Origin: Typhlomys cinereus
Taxonomy: Eukaryota > Chordata > Mammalia > Rodentia > Platacanthomyidae
Assembly: GCA_023101885.1 (NCBI GenBank)
Contig: JALPQD010000641.1
Location: 902,740 to 966,739 of the forward strand
Reading direction: 5' to 3'
Length of the DNA: 64,000 nt
The position numbers were made by a program, and so were the translations under genes. Below, in pieces: positions 8,942 through 19,921 of this stretch. Numbering within the stretch: position 1 is the first letter of the stretch; each line of letters opens with the position of its first letter. The notes below the pieces were generated by a model. That model had not been told where the DNA came from. It was given only the letters and a program-made list of their open reading frames with translations, and searched no databases.

Positions 8942-11900
8942 CTAGGAGCCACCTATTAGGGAGTACATTCGGCGCTTAATTTTCTGGGTTTGGGATACTT
9001 CACTTAATATAATTCTTTCTAATGACATCCATTTCCCAGCAAATTCCAGTAATTCATCATTTTTGATGGCTGAGTAGTACTCCATTGTATAGATGTACCA
9101 CAGTTTCCTTATCCACTCGTCAACTGTTGGACATTTAGGTTGATTCCATGACTTTGCTATTGTAAACAGTGCTGCTATGAACATGGTCGAGCTTGTGCTA
9201 TCGAGGCGAACCTCTGCTGCATGGGGGGTTATTCCCAAAAGTGGGATAGCAGGGTCATATGGCATTTCAATCTTTAATTTCTTTAAGAATCTCCAGACGG
9301 CTCGCCAGAGTGGCTGTATGAGCCTGCATTCCCACCAACAATGTAGGAGAGTTCCCCTCTCTCCACATCCTCTCCAGCATTTGTCGTTGTTTGTATTGTG
9401 GATTTTTGCCATCCTGACCGGGGTGAGATGATATCTCAGGGAAGTTTTGATTTGCATTTCCCTGATGGCGAAGGAAGTGGAGCATTTTTTAAGATAATTG
9501 TTAGACATTTTAATTTCATCCCTGGTAAAGTTTCTTTGAAGTTCCAGGGCCCATTTTTTAATTGGGCCAGTGTTTTCCTTGGAGTTTAATTTTCTAAGTT
9601 CTTTGTGCACTCTGGACAGTAGAGCTCTGTCAGATATGTGGTTAGTGAAGATTTTCTCCCATTCTGTGGGTTGCCTTTGAGCTCGTGTGACAATCTCTTT
9701 ATCTGAACAAAAGCTCTTTAATTTCACAAGATCCCAACTGTTGAGAGTTGGTAGCAGTGATTGTGCCATTGGATGTCTGTTTAGGAAGTGTTGGCCTAGC
9801 CCAATCAGCTCGAGGGAGTTCCCTATCCTTTCAACTATGGCTTTTAAAGTCTCTGGCCTGATATCAAGGTCCTTGATCCATTTGGAGTTAAGTCTTGTAC
9901 ATGGTGACAAGTACGGGTCCAGCTTTAATCTTCTGCATGTGGAGATCCAGTTTTGCCAGCACCATTTGTTGAAGATGCTGTTCTTTTTCCATTGGATTCT
10001 TTGGGCCCCTTTGTCAAAGACCAAATGGCTGTAACTTTGTGGGCTTATATCTGGGTCTTCAATCCTTATCCATTGATCTGTGTGTCTATTTTGGAGCCAG
10101 TACCAGGCTGTCTTTATAACTATGGATTTGTAGTATAGACTTAGGTTTGGTATGGTAATACCTCCAGCTGTGTTTTTGTTACTCAGGATTGTTTTTGCTA
10201 TCCTGGGTCTTTTGTGTCTCCATATGAACTTTGAGATTATTTGGTCAACTTCTTTGAAGAATTGCTTTGGGATTTTGATTGGTATAGCATTGAATCTGTA
10301 TATTGCCTTTGGTAGGATGGTCATTTTTACAATGTTGATTCTGCCAATCCAGGAACAAGGGAGGTCTTTCCACCTTCTGGTGTCTTCTGCAATTTCTTTC
10401 TTTAGGGTTTTAAAGTTTTCATTGTAAAGGTCTTTTACCTCCTTAGTTAGGTTTATACCAAGGTATTTCATTTTTTTCGGGGCTATAGTAAATGGTATTT
10501 TTTCTCTCAAGGCTTTTTCACTTCTTTCATTCTGGGCATATAGGAAGGCCTCTGATTTTTGCACATTTATTTTGTATCCTGCCACCCTGCTGAACTTCTC
10601 AATTAGTTCCAGGAGCTTCCTGGTGGAGTTTTTGGGATCCCTCAGGTATAAGATCATGTCATCTGCAAATATGGATAGCTTGACTTCTTCCTTGCCGATT
10701 TGAATCCCTCTTATGTCCCTTTCTTGTCTTATGGCTTCAGCTAAGACTTCAAGTACAATATTGAATAGAAGTGGTGAGAGTGGACAGCCTTGTCTAGTTC
10801 CTGATCGAAGTGGGAATGCTTCCAATTGTTCCCCATTGAGCATAATCCTTGCTGTGGGCTTGTTGTATACAGCTTTTATTATATTGATAAAGGTTCCTTC
10901 CATTCCTACTGTCTCTAGCGTTTTGATCATAAAAGGCTGTTGGATCTTGTCAAAAGCATTTTCTGCATCTATCGAGAGTATCATGTGGTCTTGGACTTTG
11001 GACTGGTTTACATGATGAATTACATTTATTGATTTGCGTATGTTGAACCAACCTTGTGTGCCGGGGATGAAGCCTACTTGGTCCCCATGAATGATCTTTT
11101 TAATATGTTTTTGAATCTGATTTGCTAAGACTTTGTTGAGAATCTTTGCGTCTGTGTTCATCAGGGAGATAGGCCTATAGTTTTCTTTTTAAGTGAATCT
11201 TTATTAGGTTTTGGGATTAAAACGATATTAGCTTCATAGAAGGAATTTGGTAGTGTTCCTTCCTTTGCTATTTGATGGAACAGTTTAAGGAGTATTGGTG
11301 TTATTAACTCCTTAAATGTCTGGTAGAACTCTGTGCTGAATCCATCTGGTCCAGGACATTTTTTGGTGGGAAGATTCGAGATTACTTCCTCAATTTCCTT
11401 ATATGTTATAGGACTATTTAAATAATTCACAACTTCCTGATTCAATTTAGGTAAGTTGTGTTTACTTAGAAATTCATCCATCTCTTTTGTGTTGTCAAAC
11501 TTCACAGAGTATAATTTTTTGAAATATGATGTTATAATTCTCTGGATTTCGTGGGTATCAGTAGTGATAACTCCATGTTCATTTCTAATTTTGTTAATTT
11601 GGGTTTTCTCTCTCTTGCTTTTGGTTAGTTTAGCTAGGGGTGTATCAATCTTGTTGATTTTTTCAAAGAACCAGCTTTTTGATTGGTTGATTTTTTCTAT
11701 CGTTTTCTTAGTCTCGATTTCAGATATTTCTCCCCTTATTTTGCTAATCTCTTCTCTTCTACTGCTTTTGGGATCAGATTGCTCTAGTTTCTCTAAAGCT
11801 TTAAGCTGCATTGTTAAGTTGTTTATTTCTGATGTTTCCATTTTTTTGACGTGGGCATTAAGAGCTATGAACTTACCTCTTAGAACAGCTTTCATTGTGT

Positions 11901-12766
11901 CCTAGAGATTTTTGGTAAGTTGTATTTTCGTTATCATTCACTTTCAGGAAATCTTGAATTTCCCATTTAATTTCTTCCTGAATCCAGTTCTCATTCATCA
12001 TCATAGTGTTAAGTTTCCAGGAGTTAGTGTATTTTCTCTTGTTTGATGTGTTGTGGATGTCCAGCTTTAGGCCGTGGTGGTCTGATAGGGCACAGGTTAG
12101 AATTTCAACTTTCTTGTATATGTGTAGATTCATTTTGTGGCCCAGTATGTGATCTATTTTGGAGAAAGTTCCGTGTGCTGCTGAGAAAAATGTGTATTCT
12201 TTGGTGCGTGGGTGAAAAGTTCGATAGAGATCTGTGAGGTCCATTTCTTTCAGGGTTTGATTAAGTTCCAAAGTGTCTCTGTTAAGCTTTTGACCTGTTG
12301 ATCTATCCCATGTAGAGAGGGCGGTGTTGAAGTCCCCAAGAATTATCGTTTGGGGGTTAATTTCATGCTTTAGACGCTGTAGGGTTTTCTTAATGAATGT
12401 GGAGGGGCCCGTATTGGGTGCATATATGTTCAGTATTGTGAAATCTTCCTGGTGAATTGTACCTGTGACTAAAATGTAGTATCCATCCGTGTCTCTTATA
12501 TTTTTTTTTGGTTTGAAATCCACTTTGTCTGATAGCATAATGGCTACCCCTGCCTGTTTTCTGCTTCCATTTGCTTGTAGAATTGTTGACCAGCCTTTTA
12601 TTTTTAGAGCGTGCCTATCTTTTGTGGTGAGATGGGTTTCCTGCAGGCAACAGATTGATGGATTGTGATTTTTAATCCAAGTTTGTAATCTGTGTCTCTT
12701 GATCGGTGAATTAAGTCCATTAACATTTAGTGTTATAATGGAGAAACTATTGTTAATTCCAGACAT
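8942..12766 (-). pseudogene. L1 ORF2 (endonuclease/reverse transcriptase), broken by two frameshifts and a stop
   Basis: The start at 12766 (MSGINNSFSIITLNVNG) opens an APE-type endonuclease domain. The catalytic-style segments are visible, including CCLQETHL and the LGDFNTAL and SDHHGL motifs. The reverse transcriptase carries the FADDMILYL active-site motif, and the C-terminal cysteine segment reads CWRGCG...LLHCWWEC. The span of 3825 nt corresponds to 1275 codons, the normal L1 ORF2 length. One extra A near 11905 shifts the frame, a TGG-to-TAG stop sits beside it (about 11899), and one missing A near 11185 restores the frame. The longest open piece (8942-11161, 739 codons) holds the RT core and C terminus. 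The protein is therefore not made full length as read here. Confidence 0.92.
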
Positions 12767-12816
12767 TTATTATGTTTAGTAGCTTTTATAAGTATATTGC
12801 TTCGCTTTTAATGGTG

Positions 12817-13728
12817 TTATATTTGCCTTCTGTTCTCCTGGATATGCCTGTTTTTTTCTTCACGCTTGAGTATCATTTCTAGCAGTTTTTGAAGGCCTGG
12901 TTTGGTGGCCATGTATCCCTTAAAGTTGTCTTTGTGCTGGAAAATTTTTCTTTCTCCCTCGATCATGACTGATAGTTTTGCAGGGTAAATCAGCCTGGGT
13001 TGACATTTTTGCTCATTCAATACTTGAAGTATGTCTCTCCAAGCTCTTCTTGCTTTTACTGTTTCGACTGAGAAGTCATTTGTTATTTTAATAGGTTTGC
13101 CTTTAAAAGTGACTTGTTTTTTCTCCCTTGAAGCTCTCAGCACCAGTTCTTTATCTTGAATGTGGAGTGTTTTAACTATTATTTGCCGCGGTGTGCTTCT
13201 ATTTTGGTCGTATCTGTTTGGGGTGCGGAATGCCTCTTGTATATGGATGGGCCTCTCTTTTTTTAGATGAGGAAAGTTTTCCTTGATGATCATTTGAAAA
13301 ATTTCCTCAGGGGTGGTATTTTGAGATTCCTGCTCCGGTATTCCATGAATACGCATGTTAGGCTTCTTCAGGGTGTCCCATATCTCTTGGATATTTCTCT
13401 CAAGTATCTTTTTGGCTTTAACAACCTCTTCCATTGAGCTGGTTAGTACTCCCACTTTATCTTCAAGGTCTGAAATTCTGTTTTCTGCTTCATTAGTTCT
13501 GTTGATAAGACTCTCTGTGGCGCTCTGGGTTGAAGATAACTTGTCTTTTAGCTCAGTTTTAAACTCTGCTTGAGTTTGTTTTAACTGCTCTATGCCACTT
13601 TTTGTTTCTTGCACTGTTTTTCTCAACTCCTCCAGATGTCTGTTGTGTTCCTCTTCAAAGCGATTGATTCGATTATGTAATTCCTCCGGGATTTCCTCTT
13701 TCATAGTATTGAACATGGTAATGATCAT
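12817..13728 (-). CDS. L1 ORF1 RNA-binding protein
   Basis: A 303-codon open frame starting MIITMFNTMKEEI, about 50 nt upstream of ORF2. ORF1p is the trimeric nucleic-acid chaperone that coats L1 RNA. Residues from about 20 to 115 form a coiled coil with heptad pattern (for example LKDKLSSTQSATESLINRTN). They are followed by an RRM-like middle (RIHGIPEQESQN) and the C-terminal domain (RRAWRDILQVLNEQ, PAKLSVMIEGERK). The true initiator is probably upstream: an in-frame stretch before this ATG still looks coding (EEDNKNKPAEKGQESLTQDN). A single-base loss at GGGATGAGGAGG near 13799 would explain the missing start. That last point is inference. Confidence 0.85.
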   Translation of the reverse strand: MIITMFNTMKEEIPEELHNRINRFEEEHNRHLEELRKTVQETKSGIEQLKQTQAEFKTELKDKLSSTQSATESLINRTNEAENRISDLEDKVGVLTSSMEEVVKAKKILERNIQEIWDTLKKPNMRIHGIPEQESQNTTPEEIFQMIIKENFPHLKKERPIHIQEAFRTPNRYDQNRSTPRQIIVKTLHIQDKELVLRASREKKQVTFKGKPIKITNDFSVETVKARRAWRDILQVLNEQKCQPRLIYPAKLSVMIEGERKIFQHKDNFKGYMATKPGLQKLLEMILKREEKNRHIQENRRQI

Positions 13729-13958
13729 ATTTTGAAAGTCGTTATCCTGGGTCAGGCTTTCTTGGCCTTTTTCCGCGGGTTTGTTCTTGTTGTCCTCCTC
13801 ATCCCTCGGCCCCCGCGCCGCTCCGGCTGGATGGCGGGAGTCGGAGCCGGGTCCCTGTGGGCTGACCTGGGGTTCCTAGAGCGCGCGGTGAGAGCCCGGC
13901 TGGATCTCCCGTACGCGTCCCGACCGGCGGAGCGGGGGGTGGGGCGAAAGGGGGACCT
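13729..13958 (-). promoter_or_regulatory. GC-rich 5' leader of the young L1
   Basis: The outer 160 nt is strongly GC- and CpG-rich, unlike anything around it, and ends exactly at the target duplication. It probably holds part of the L1 internal promoter. It is much shorter than most full-length L1 5' UTRs, so a 5' truncation cannot be excluded. The older L1 copies near 29.8-30.6 kb and 38.8-39.7 kb have an unrelated 5' leader. Confidence 0.65.
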
Positions 13959-13971
13959 GGATGAATATTTT

Positions 13972-15660
13972 AATGATTGAGAATTCAGTGTTTATGGTTA
14001 CCATGGAGAACAGTGTACTGAGTAGCATTAGTCTCACATATAATTGATTTTGGATGTTGGTAAAGCATTGCATGAACTTCTAGCAGACTGACTTGGTGTG
14101 TGTATGCATTCCTTGCATCTCTGCATACAAAGGGTCCCATTTCCTACACCTAAAACACTGAATTCTAATATATCTTTTTGCTACATAATTAATAGAACAT
14201 AGGTGACATCTTTGTTTATACTAGGAGAAACAGATCTATCTTTATCCTTTAAGATGACATCTACAGATTCTACTGTTAGTTCATTGAGAACATTTATTTT
14301 AAAAGTATGTTGAGCTTTGTTAATTAGGACAGATCAAGATGATCAACTGCCATGTTATTTTACTTATATGTTGCATTAGCTGATTAATAAACTTCATTTT
14401 GATTGTGATCTAAAATATTTTTATATTTACCGGTACTCTGTCAACCATCTTTTAAGGATAATTTTGTATGCCTCGGTGAGGGATGTTGTGCCTTCTCTGT
14501 CATATCTTTGTCACGTCTTAGGCCTTGTACAAGTTTTTGTTCCTCTACTATTTGTTCAAATACTTGTAGAAGAGTCATAAATTTTTATCATGCTTAACAG
14601 AATTTTTTAATATAATAGTAAATCTACACTCTTCTTTATTGAAATATTATTATTACATGTGCTATAATTTAAATTAATAGTTTCCAGATGTCTTTGAACC
14701 CATTTTGGTGAACTATATCTTTTAATGAATGTACCATTACATTTAAGTTACTCAATTTGTTCACACCATAATTTCTTATACCTTTGTGTTGACTTTTTTC
14801 AAGAATGTGAGTATTATGCTCTTGATTTTCTTTCTTTATATTTTGAGTTTCATCTCCTGTGTGTGTCTGTGAGTGGAGTTTTCATATTATTTACATGTGC
14901 CAGAAAACTCCTAAGTGGATGATTCTCATTTCTTCACTCACTGACTTGTAATTGTATTAATTCCATCCTTCCATTTGCTGTGAATTTTGATCACTCTTTT
15001 TTCCTAATTTCTTAGGGTAGAATGTTAGAACATTCATTTATTCATCCTTTTTAATCTTTACTAGTATAGTTATTTTTAAGCTTGTGTTTGTAAAGTTGCA
15101 CATTCATTTATTTATTTCAAACTGTCTCTTGACAGAGGAAAAGTGTGGCCATTTCCTTATCAGGGAAGCAGCCAATGAATATGAGATGATACTTTCAGGT
15201 GATGCCTACCAGGACATGGAACTTGTCTTCACCCTTCCCTTACTCTACCTGAGCATTCAATATTATGGCACCCATGTGTGGAAAGTATGTCCATTCTGAA
15301 AGAGACAAATGAATGTAGGTGTTCCAGTGACATTATTATATACTTTGCCCTTCACTTTACTATTCTTCCATTGATCTAAAAACAGGCATTGTGAGCTTTC
15401 CAGAAGTTGAGTGGGCACTTATTGGGGCTAGGAACTCTGATTCTAAAGGCAATGGCTTACATTAAAAGAAGAGAAAGAGATCAGGCACAGTGAACTGATG
15501 CATCTCACAGAGAACATCAGGAAGGGATGTGTATGAGTGGAGAGGTAGAAGTGAAATTTCCTCTCATTTCAGGCATTTATAGAACTAATTAAGCAGAGCA
15601 CTGACAAATTCAGTAAGAAAGGTGTTCCCTTAATATGTTGTGTGTGGGTGTATACGTAGG
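13972..15660. other. Gene-free interval
   Basis: AT-rich sequence with no recognisable gene or recent repeat. Short open frames here have no supporting features. Confidence 0.5.
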
Positions 15661-15667
15661 TAGAGGA

Positions 15668-15683
15668 TGTGTTTGTGTGTGCA

Positions 15684-15741
<58 letters not shown>

Positions 15742-15745
15742 TGTA
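15668..15745. repeat. (GT)n microsatellite
   Basis: A nearly pure GT tract of about 35 units with GC/AT interruptions at the ends. It gives rise to spurious Val/Cys- and His/Thr-rich open frames. Confidence 0.95.
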
Positions 15746-16315
15746 GGAGAGGGTACTGTGTTCATCTCTGGAGGTCCATGGATGACTCTGGGAATCATCC
15801 CAAATTGTTCTACCTCCTTGCTTCTTGCTGTGGGATTTCCCAGGTCTCAGTTTCCAGGGCTGTAAGTATACATCACTGTCCTTTCCAGCATTTTTTTGTG
15901 GGAATCTGGATCAGAACATAGTTCTTTAGCTTGCCAGGCAATGGCTTAACTCCCCAAATTATCTCTCCACTTGTGGCTCTTTAACATCATAAATCCAGTA
16001 AGGAAGATAGCTAGCCTGAGAGAGGGATGAGCCCCTTTTACATTCCTGACATTGTGTCAGAAAGACAGCCACTGCCCTTGATGGAAATTTGATGCCACAA
16101 CAGCAGGTACAGGAACAGAGGATAAAACATAAATACGTAAAACACTACTCATAGGATCCTTCACTGACACTGTTTTTCAGTTCAGAGAGAGAAATCTTTT
16201 CTCTGAAGGAAGCTCTGTGCTCTCTGTCTGCCTTGGGCACTTGAGGACCTCTGCACCTGGGCTGAGCCCTGAATGAGCTGTCCTCTAGCTGTGCCTAGTC
16301 CTGCTCAAACACCAC

Positions 16316-16325
16316 TGATTTGCAT
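16316..16325 (+). promoter_or_regulatory. Kappa V promoter decamer
   Basis: TGATTTGCAT matches TNATTTGCAT exactly and lies 93 nt before the leader ATG at 16419. Confidence 0.88.
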
Positions 16326-16418
16326 GTGCCAAGGACACAGCCTACTGCCCTGAGTCCTTCTTAACAGGCTGGTCACAGGCTGTGCAGGAGTCAGACCCAG
16401 TGAGTACAATACATAGAA

Positions 16419-16467
16419 ATGAGCATCCCCACTCAGCTCCTAGGACTGCTGCTGATCTGGCTTCCAG
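16419..16467 (+). CDS. IGKV: Leader exon of the IGKV1-like segment at 16.4 kb
   Basis: A 49-nt exon encoding MSIPTQLLGLLLIWLP plus one base, followed by the donor GTAATGAT. Start, length and donor are typical of kappa V genes. The V exon follows after a 123-nt intron. Confidence 0.92.
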
Positions 16468-16590
16468 GTAATGATGGACCATGCAGGGAATTTAGATAAT
16501 GCTTTGTGAGCAGGGATGTGTGGCTTTCAGGAGAGTCATCTTGAAATGTGCTTAATCTGTGTATTTGTCGTATGTTTCCAAACTCTGGAG

Positions 16591-16885
16591 GGAGATGTGT
16601 CATCCAGATGACCCAGACTCCATCCTCCATGTCAGTGTCTCTGGGAGGCAGAGTCACCATCACTTGCAGAGCCAGTCAGGACATTAGTAGTTGGCTAATA
16701 TGGCATCAGCAGAAACCAGGCAAAGCTCCTAAGAGTGTTATCTCTGAGGCATCTAAACTGAAACCTGGGGTCCCACCGAGGTTCAGCGGTAGTGGATCTG
16801 GCACAGATTTCACCCTCACCATCAGCAGCCTGGAGCCTGAAGAGGTTGCCACTTATTACTGTCAGCAGCATCACAGTAGCCACCA
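16591..16885 (+). CDS. IGKV: IGKV1-like V exon, open frame
   Basis: A kappa variable domain running from the splice acceptor to the recombination signal without a stop. Visible landmarks are [16 protein letters not shown] (framework 1), the first cysteine in TITC, tryptophan in [33 protein letters not shown] (framework 3), the second cysteine in ATYYC, and CDR3 starting QQHHSS. The sequence fits subgroup IGKV1. Two things are odd. The acceptor context (gtttccaaactctggag) is a weak pyrimidine tract ending in GAG, and the splice would give a junction one codon shorter than usual (GRC before VIQM). The usual Tyr after the conserved Trp is His. It is the best candidate for a usable V segment in the window, provided the acceptor works. 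Confidence 0.9.
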
Positions 16886-16913
16886 CACAGTGATTCAAGT
16901 CGTAACATAAACC
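16886..16913 (+). promoter_or_regulatory. 12-spacer recombination signal of the 16.4-kb IGKV segment
   Basis: Heptamer CACAGTG (16886-16892) is the exact consensus, the spacer ATTCAAGTCGTA is 12 nt, and the nonamer ACATAAACC differs from consensus at one position. Predicted to be competent. Confidence 0.93.
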
Positions 16914-17592
16914 CCACAGGGAAGCAGAAGCCTAAGGCTGCATTGGCTGCCCCAGCTGCTGTTCCTGGGACTTCTAACAGCTGGCAACATTTTTGGTATG
17001 AACGCTGGTACTGAAGCTTGTTGGGAAGATTGACAGAAGGAGCAAAAGAGACCCCTCTGTACACATTATCTCTCTTCCTCTTCTGTCCCAATATCACAGA
17101 TGAGAAAATGACTACCAATTTCATAAAGGACTCAGCTCTTCATGTGTGAGACACCTCGTGACATCACTGAAAATCACTCAGCAAAACAGAAGTTAATATA
17201 CTCATTATAAACAGTATTGTTTTAGGAGGCTTAAATCATAAAAATTGGAGATGAAGCTGTTATTAAATTAACTGGACAGGGGTGTCTGGCTAGAAAGTAG
17301 ATTGTAGAGAGCATCTTTGGCATCTTCTGAGAGCACATGTGGGTAAGTGTTAGGCTGCCTCTTACTTCTGTCCTTCATATGTTATTTGGGATGCCCAGGG
17401 TTGAGCTCTTGGTGATCTCAGCTGCCTGTAGCACCTGACCTCTGCCCAAGAACCAACCTTCAGGGATTGATGACCGTTGAATCCTATCTTCTGACTTCTA
17501 AATCTCATAGGAGGTTCACAAGTTGAGCAGTTCTATGGGAAACCAATATAAAGTATTTCTGATCTCTACCAAGAAGGATTTAGATTTTCATA
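16914..17592. other. Gene-free interval downstream of the IGKV segment
   Basis: Unique-looking sequence. No J segment, gene or recent repeat is seen. Confidence 0.5.
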
Positions 17593-17609
17593 ATATGACT
17601 AGTGTTTTA

Positions 17610-18305
17610 GCAAATGCTAGACTTTGTGAGGTCAATCCCTGAGCTTCAGGATGGGGAGAGATTAGGCTGGCCTAGTTCCAGGTGATTGATAGAGAGTCTC
17701 TGATGTTCTGGACTAATGTTTGTTGATTTTTTTTTCAGTTTTGCTGCTCCTGCAATGTCCTTGGCTCCACCCTGATGGGTATTGGATGCCACCCCCTGGC
17801 CAGAGATAAAAACCTGTTAAATTAAAGTCTTGTTATAAGAGTATATTCAAAGGTAGATGTAACAAAAGTAGGAAACCACGGTGAGGGAAGGGTCAATCAC
17901 CTATCTGGGAAATGGTTACTTTCTATCTGCCAGACTATACACCCTCCCCTTCTGGTAAGATCATACCCCATCAGTTGTAAATGATCAGGAATGAAAGTCT
18001 GTGAACTTATCCAGATTTCTCATTACTTCACTAGGATCCTGGGAGGCAAGGGATTGAGAGCCACAGTAGTATTCCTATGCTTAACGGGAACACAGGAAAG
18101 GTTTCTGGGAAATGCCACTGGGTCCTTGCATCTCATCAGAGAGGAGGACCCAGAGGTGAGTTTGGCATGCACATTAAAGGATGCTCCGGGGATGGGAGGG
18201 GGAGGCATTGGAGGATGGGTAGAGGAGGGGGAGTGGAGGGGCCTCAGGGGAATAAGGGGGACTGGTGTACCTGTTAAGTTTGTATGAGTGGAAATAAAAA
18301 AATAT
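17610..18305 (+). mobile_element. Twin-primed L1 3' end insertion
   Basis: Flanked by a 17-bp target duplication, ATATGACTAGTGTTTTA (17593-17609 and 18306-18322). The first about 420 bp (to about 18033) is L1 3' UTR in reverse orientation. The rest is the more 3' part of the same UTR in sense orientation, with a guanine-rich tract and A-rich tail. The two parts abut on the L1 map, as expected for twin priming. A deletion of about 120 bp relative to the young L1 lies near 17630. Confidence 0.87.
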
Positions 18306-18322
18306 ATATGACTAGTGTTTTA

Positions 18323-19583
18323 AGTCTAGTAATCTCTCTTTAAAGGGGTATGCTAGCCAAAGCAATAGTTAACATACATAGTTTAGTAATTTCGAAAACC
18401 TGTTAAGCTGGTGTTTAGCCATCAAAGTTGGTAATGACACAATCCTGTATAAAACCTTTCAAATTCCCTTGGGGCCTAAGAAAGACATGATCAAAATTAT
18501 AACCATTTGCTGGTTTGGGCAGTTGATTCCCTCTTTCAGGCCTTAACAGTCATACTGTGTGCAATGAGTGGGAAGGGCTGATGTGGAAAGCAGAGGCAGC
18601 TTACCTGAATTACACTGGGAGCCCAGCATTCACCTTTAGTGCTGATGACACGTGAGCCATGAAATACCAGAGACTCCTCGGCAGTGACTACTACAAATGA
18701 AGGAATTTCTCCAGAGAGGTGAGGGACATCTTTAGCTCTGCTCTTCCTTCTCCTTTGGGCTAGTAATGATCATAGAGTACATCTCTGAGAAAATCTTTCA
18801 AGAGACTCTGTATTAAGTGCTCCATATCACTTCACAGTTAATATGGATACAGAGAAGTGAAGCAAGGAAAGTTTGGAAAGGGAGAGAGGTGTGAGCATGG
18901 TTGTTATAAGAGTGAAATGAGATGAACTTGATTAAGATGAGAGAGGGAATTTGTCCTCACTGACTAAATGATCCTTTCAGCATATTTTCAGAGTGTCATC
19001 AGGGCCTTCAAAGGATGAGAGGTGTTACTATTGAATGCACCAGAAGTCTGGAAACTTAAAGTGGCCATTGAACTTCAGTGTAGAGTAGGTAGATCCTCTG
19101 CAGCCATTTGTCCCTGAAACCAAAGTTATGTCTCCCAAAACGGCCCATAAGAAGAAGTGTCATTAACAAGGGTCTTAATAAGAATAAGGGGCAATCAGTC
19201 TTACCTGTTGTTAATTCCTCTTTCATCCACGGAGGCCAAAGCTAAGGAAATTTCTGTTCTACAGCAAGAACGTGTGGCCTGATTACAATGGATGTGGTTG
19301 TAGGAGGCACACGGTTTGTTTCTAACACTACTTGGAATTCAGTTTCCAGTCTCTGTTCACCCTGTGCTTTTTTCATTATTTTCTTTTCTCTTTTACTGGA
19401 GACTGAACATAGGGACTTGACTATCTCTTCTCTCCTAATTGAGATGTCATTTTAGAAACTTTATTCTACTCACACTGACAAGCTTTGACAACCAATATGG
19501 TGAATTTTTCGTTAGTCTACTATAGTGACAAATCATTAATTTTGATTTGGAAAATACACATAGGCTTTAATTAAAGACCATTA
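18323..19583. other. Gene-free interval
   Basis: No gene recognised. A possible reversed ID-like SINE fragment lies near 19395-19440 (ACTGGAGACTGAACATAGGG) but is too decayed to call. Confidence 0.45.
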
Positions 19584-19599
19584 AAGGAAGGCAGATTTT

Positions 19600-19905
19600 T
19601 TAAAATTTTATTATTATTATTATTATTTATTCAACTGTGCGCATGGGCGTGTGTATGTGCGCGCGTGTGTGTGCGTCTGTGTGTGTGTGTGTCTGTGTAT
19701 GTGTAGAACCACGGACGAATTCGCGAACCACCATGGACGCCTCCACGTCCTTCTGCCCCGGGATTCACAGGCTCCGCCCTACCAGGACCAGAAGCGCAGG
19801 CTGCCCCCGCGTCCACCTGGCGTCTATACGTGGGATCTGGGATCCGAACTCAGGACCTTCCGCCTGCAAGGCGGAGGCTTAACCCCTGAGCCACCTCTCC
19901 AGCCC
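19600..19905 (-). mobile_element. Complete long-form B2/ID-headed SINE
   Basis: Flanked by a 16-bp target duplication, AAGGAAGGCAGATTTT (19584-19599 and 19906-19921). On its own strand the order is GGGCTGGAGAGGTGGCTCAG head, GTTCGGATCCCAGATCC (B-box region), a GC-rich body, a CA-repeat tract, and an AATAAT-rich tail. It is the best complete copy for defining the family. Confidence 0.93.
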
Positions 19906-19921
19906 AAGGAAGGCAGATTTT

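Larger units (their letters stand above)
7962..13958 (-). mobile_element. Nearly full-length young L1 retrotransposon
   Basis: An autonomous LINE-1 of about 6.0 kb on the minus strand. It is flanked by a 13-bp target duplication, GGATGAATATTTT (7949-7961 and 13959-13971). The order on its own strand is a short GC-rich 5' leader, ORF1, a gap of about 50 nt, ORF2, a 3' UTR of about 980 nt with a guanine-rich tract, and an A-rich tail. It is only lightly damaged: ORF1 is open over 303 codons and ORF2 carries two single-base frameshifts plus a stop. It is the youngest-looking autonomous element in the window. Confidence 0.93.

Noticed and set aside
9177..11015. Several plus-strand open frames of 60-115 codons
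   Set aside because: Shadows of L1 ORF2, which reads on the minus strand over the whole span.
15610..15921. Open frames rich in Thr/His or Cys/Val around the GT tract
   Set aside because: Artefacts of the (GT)n microsatellite.
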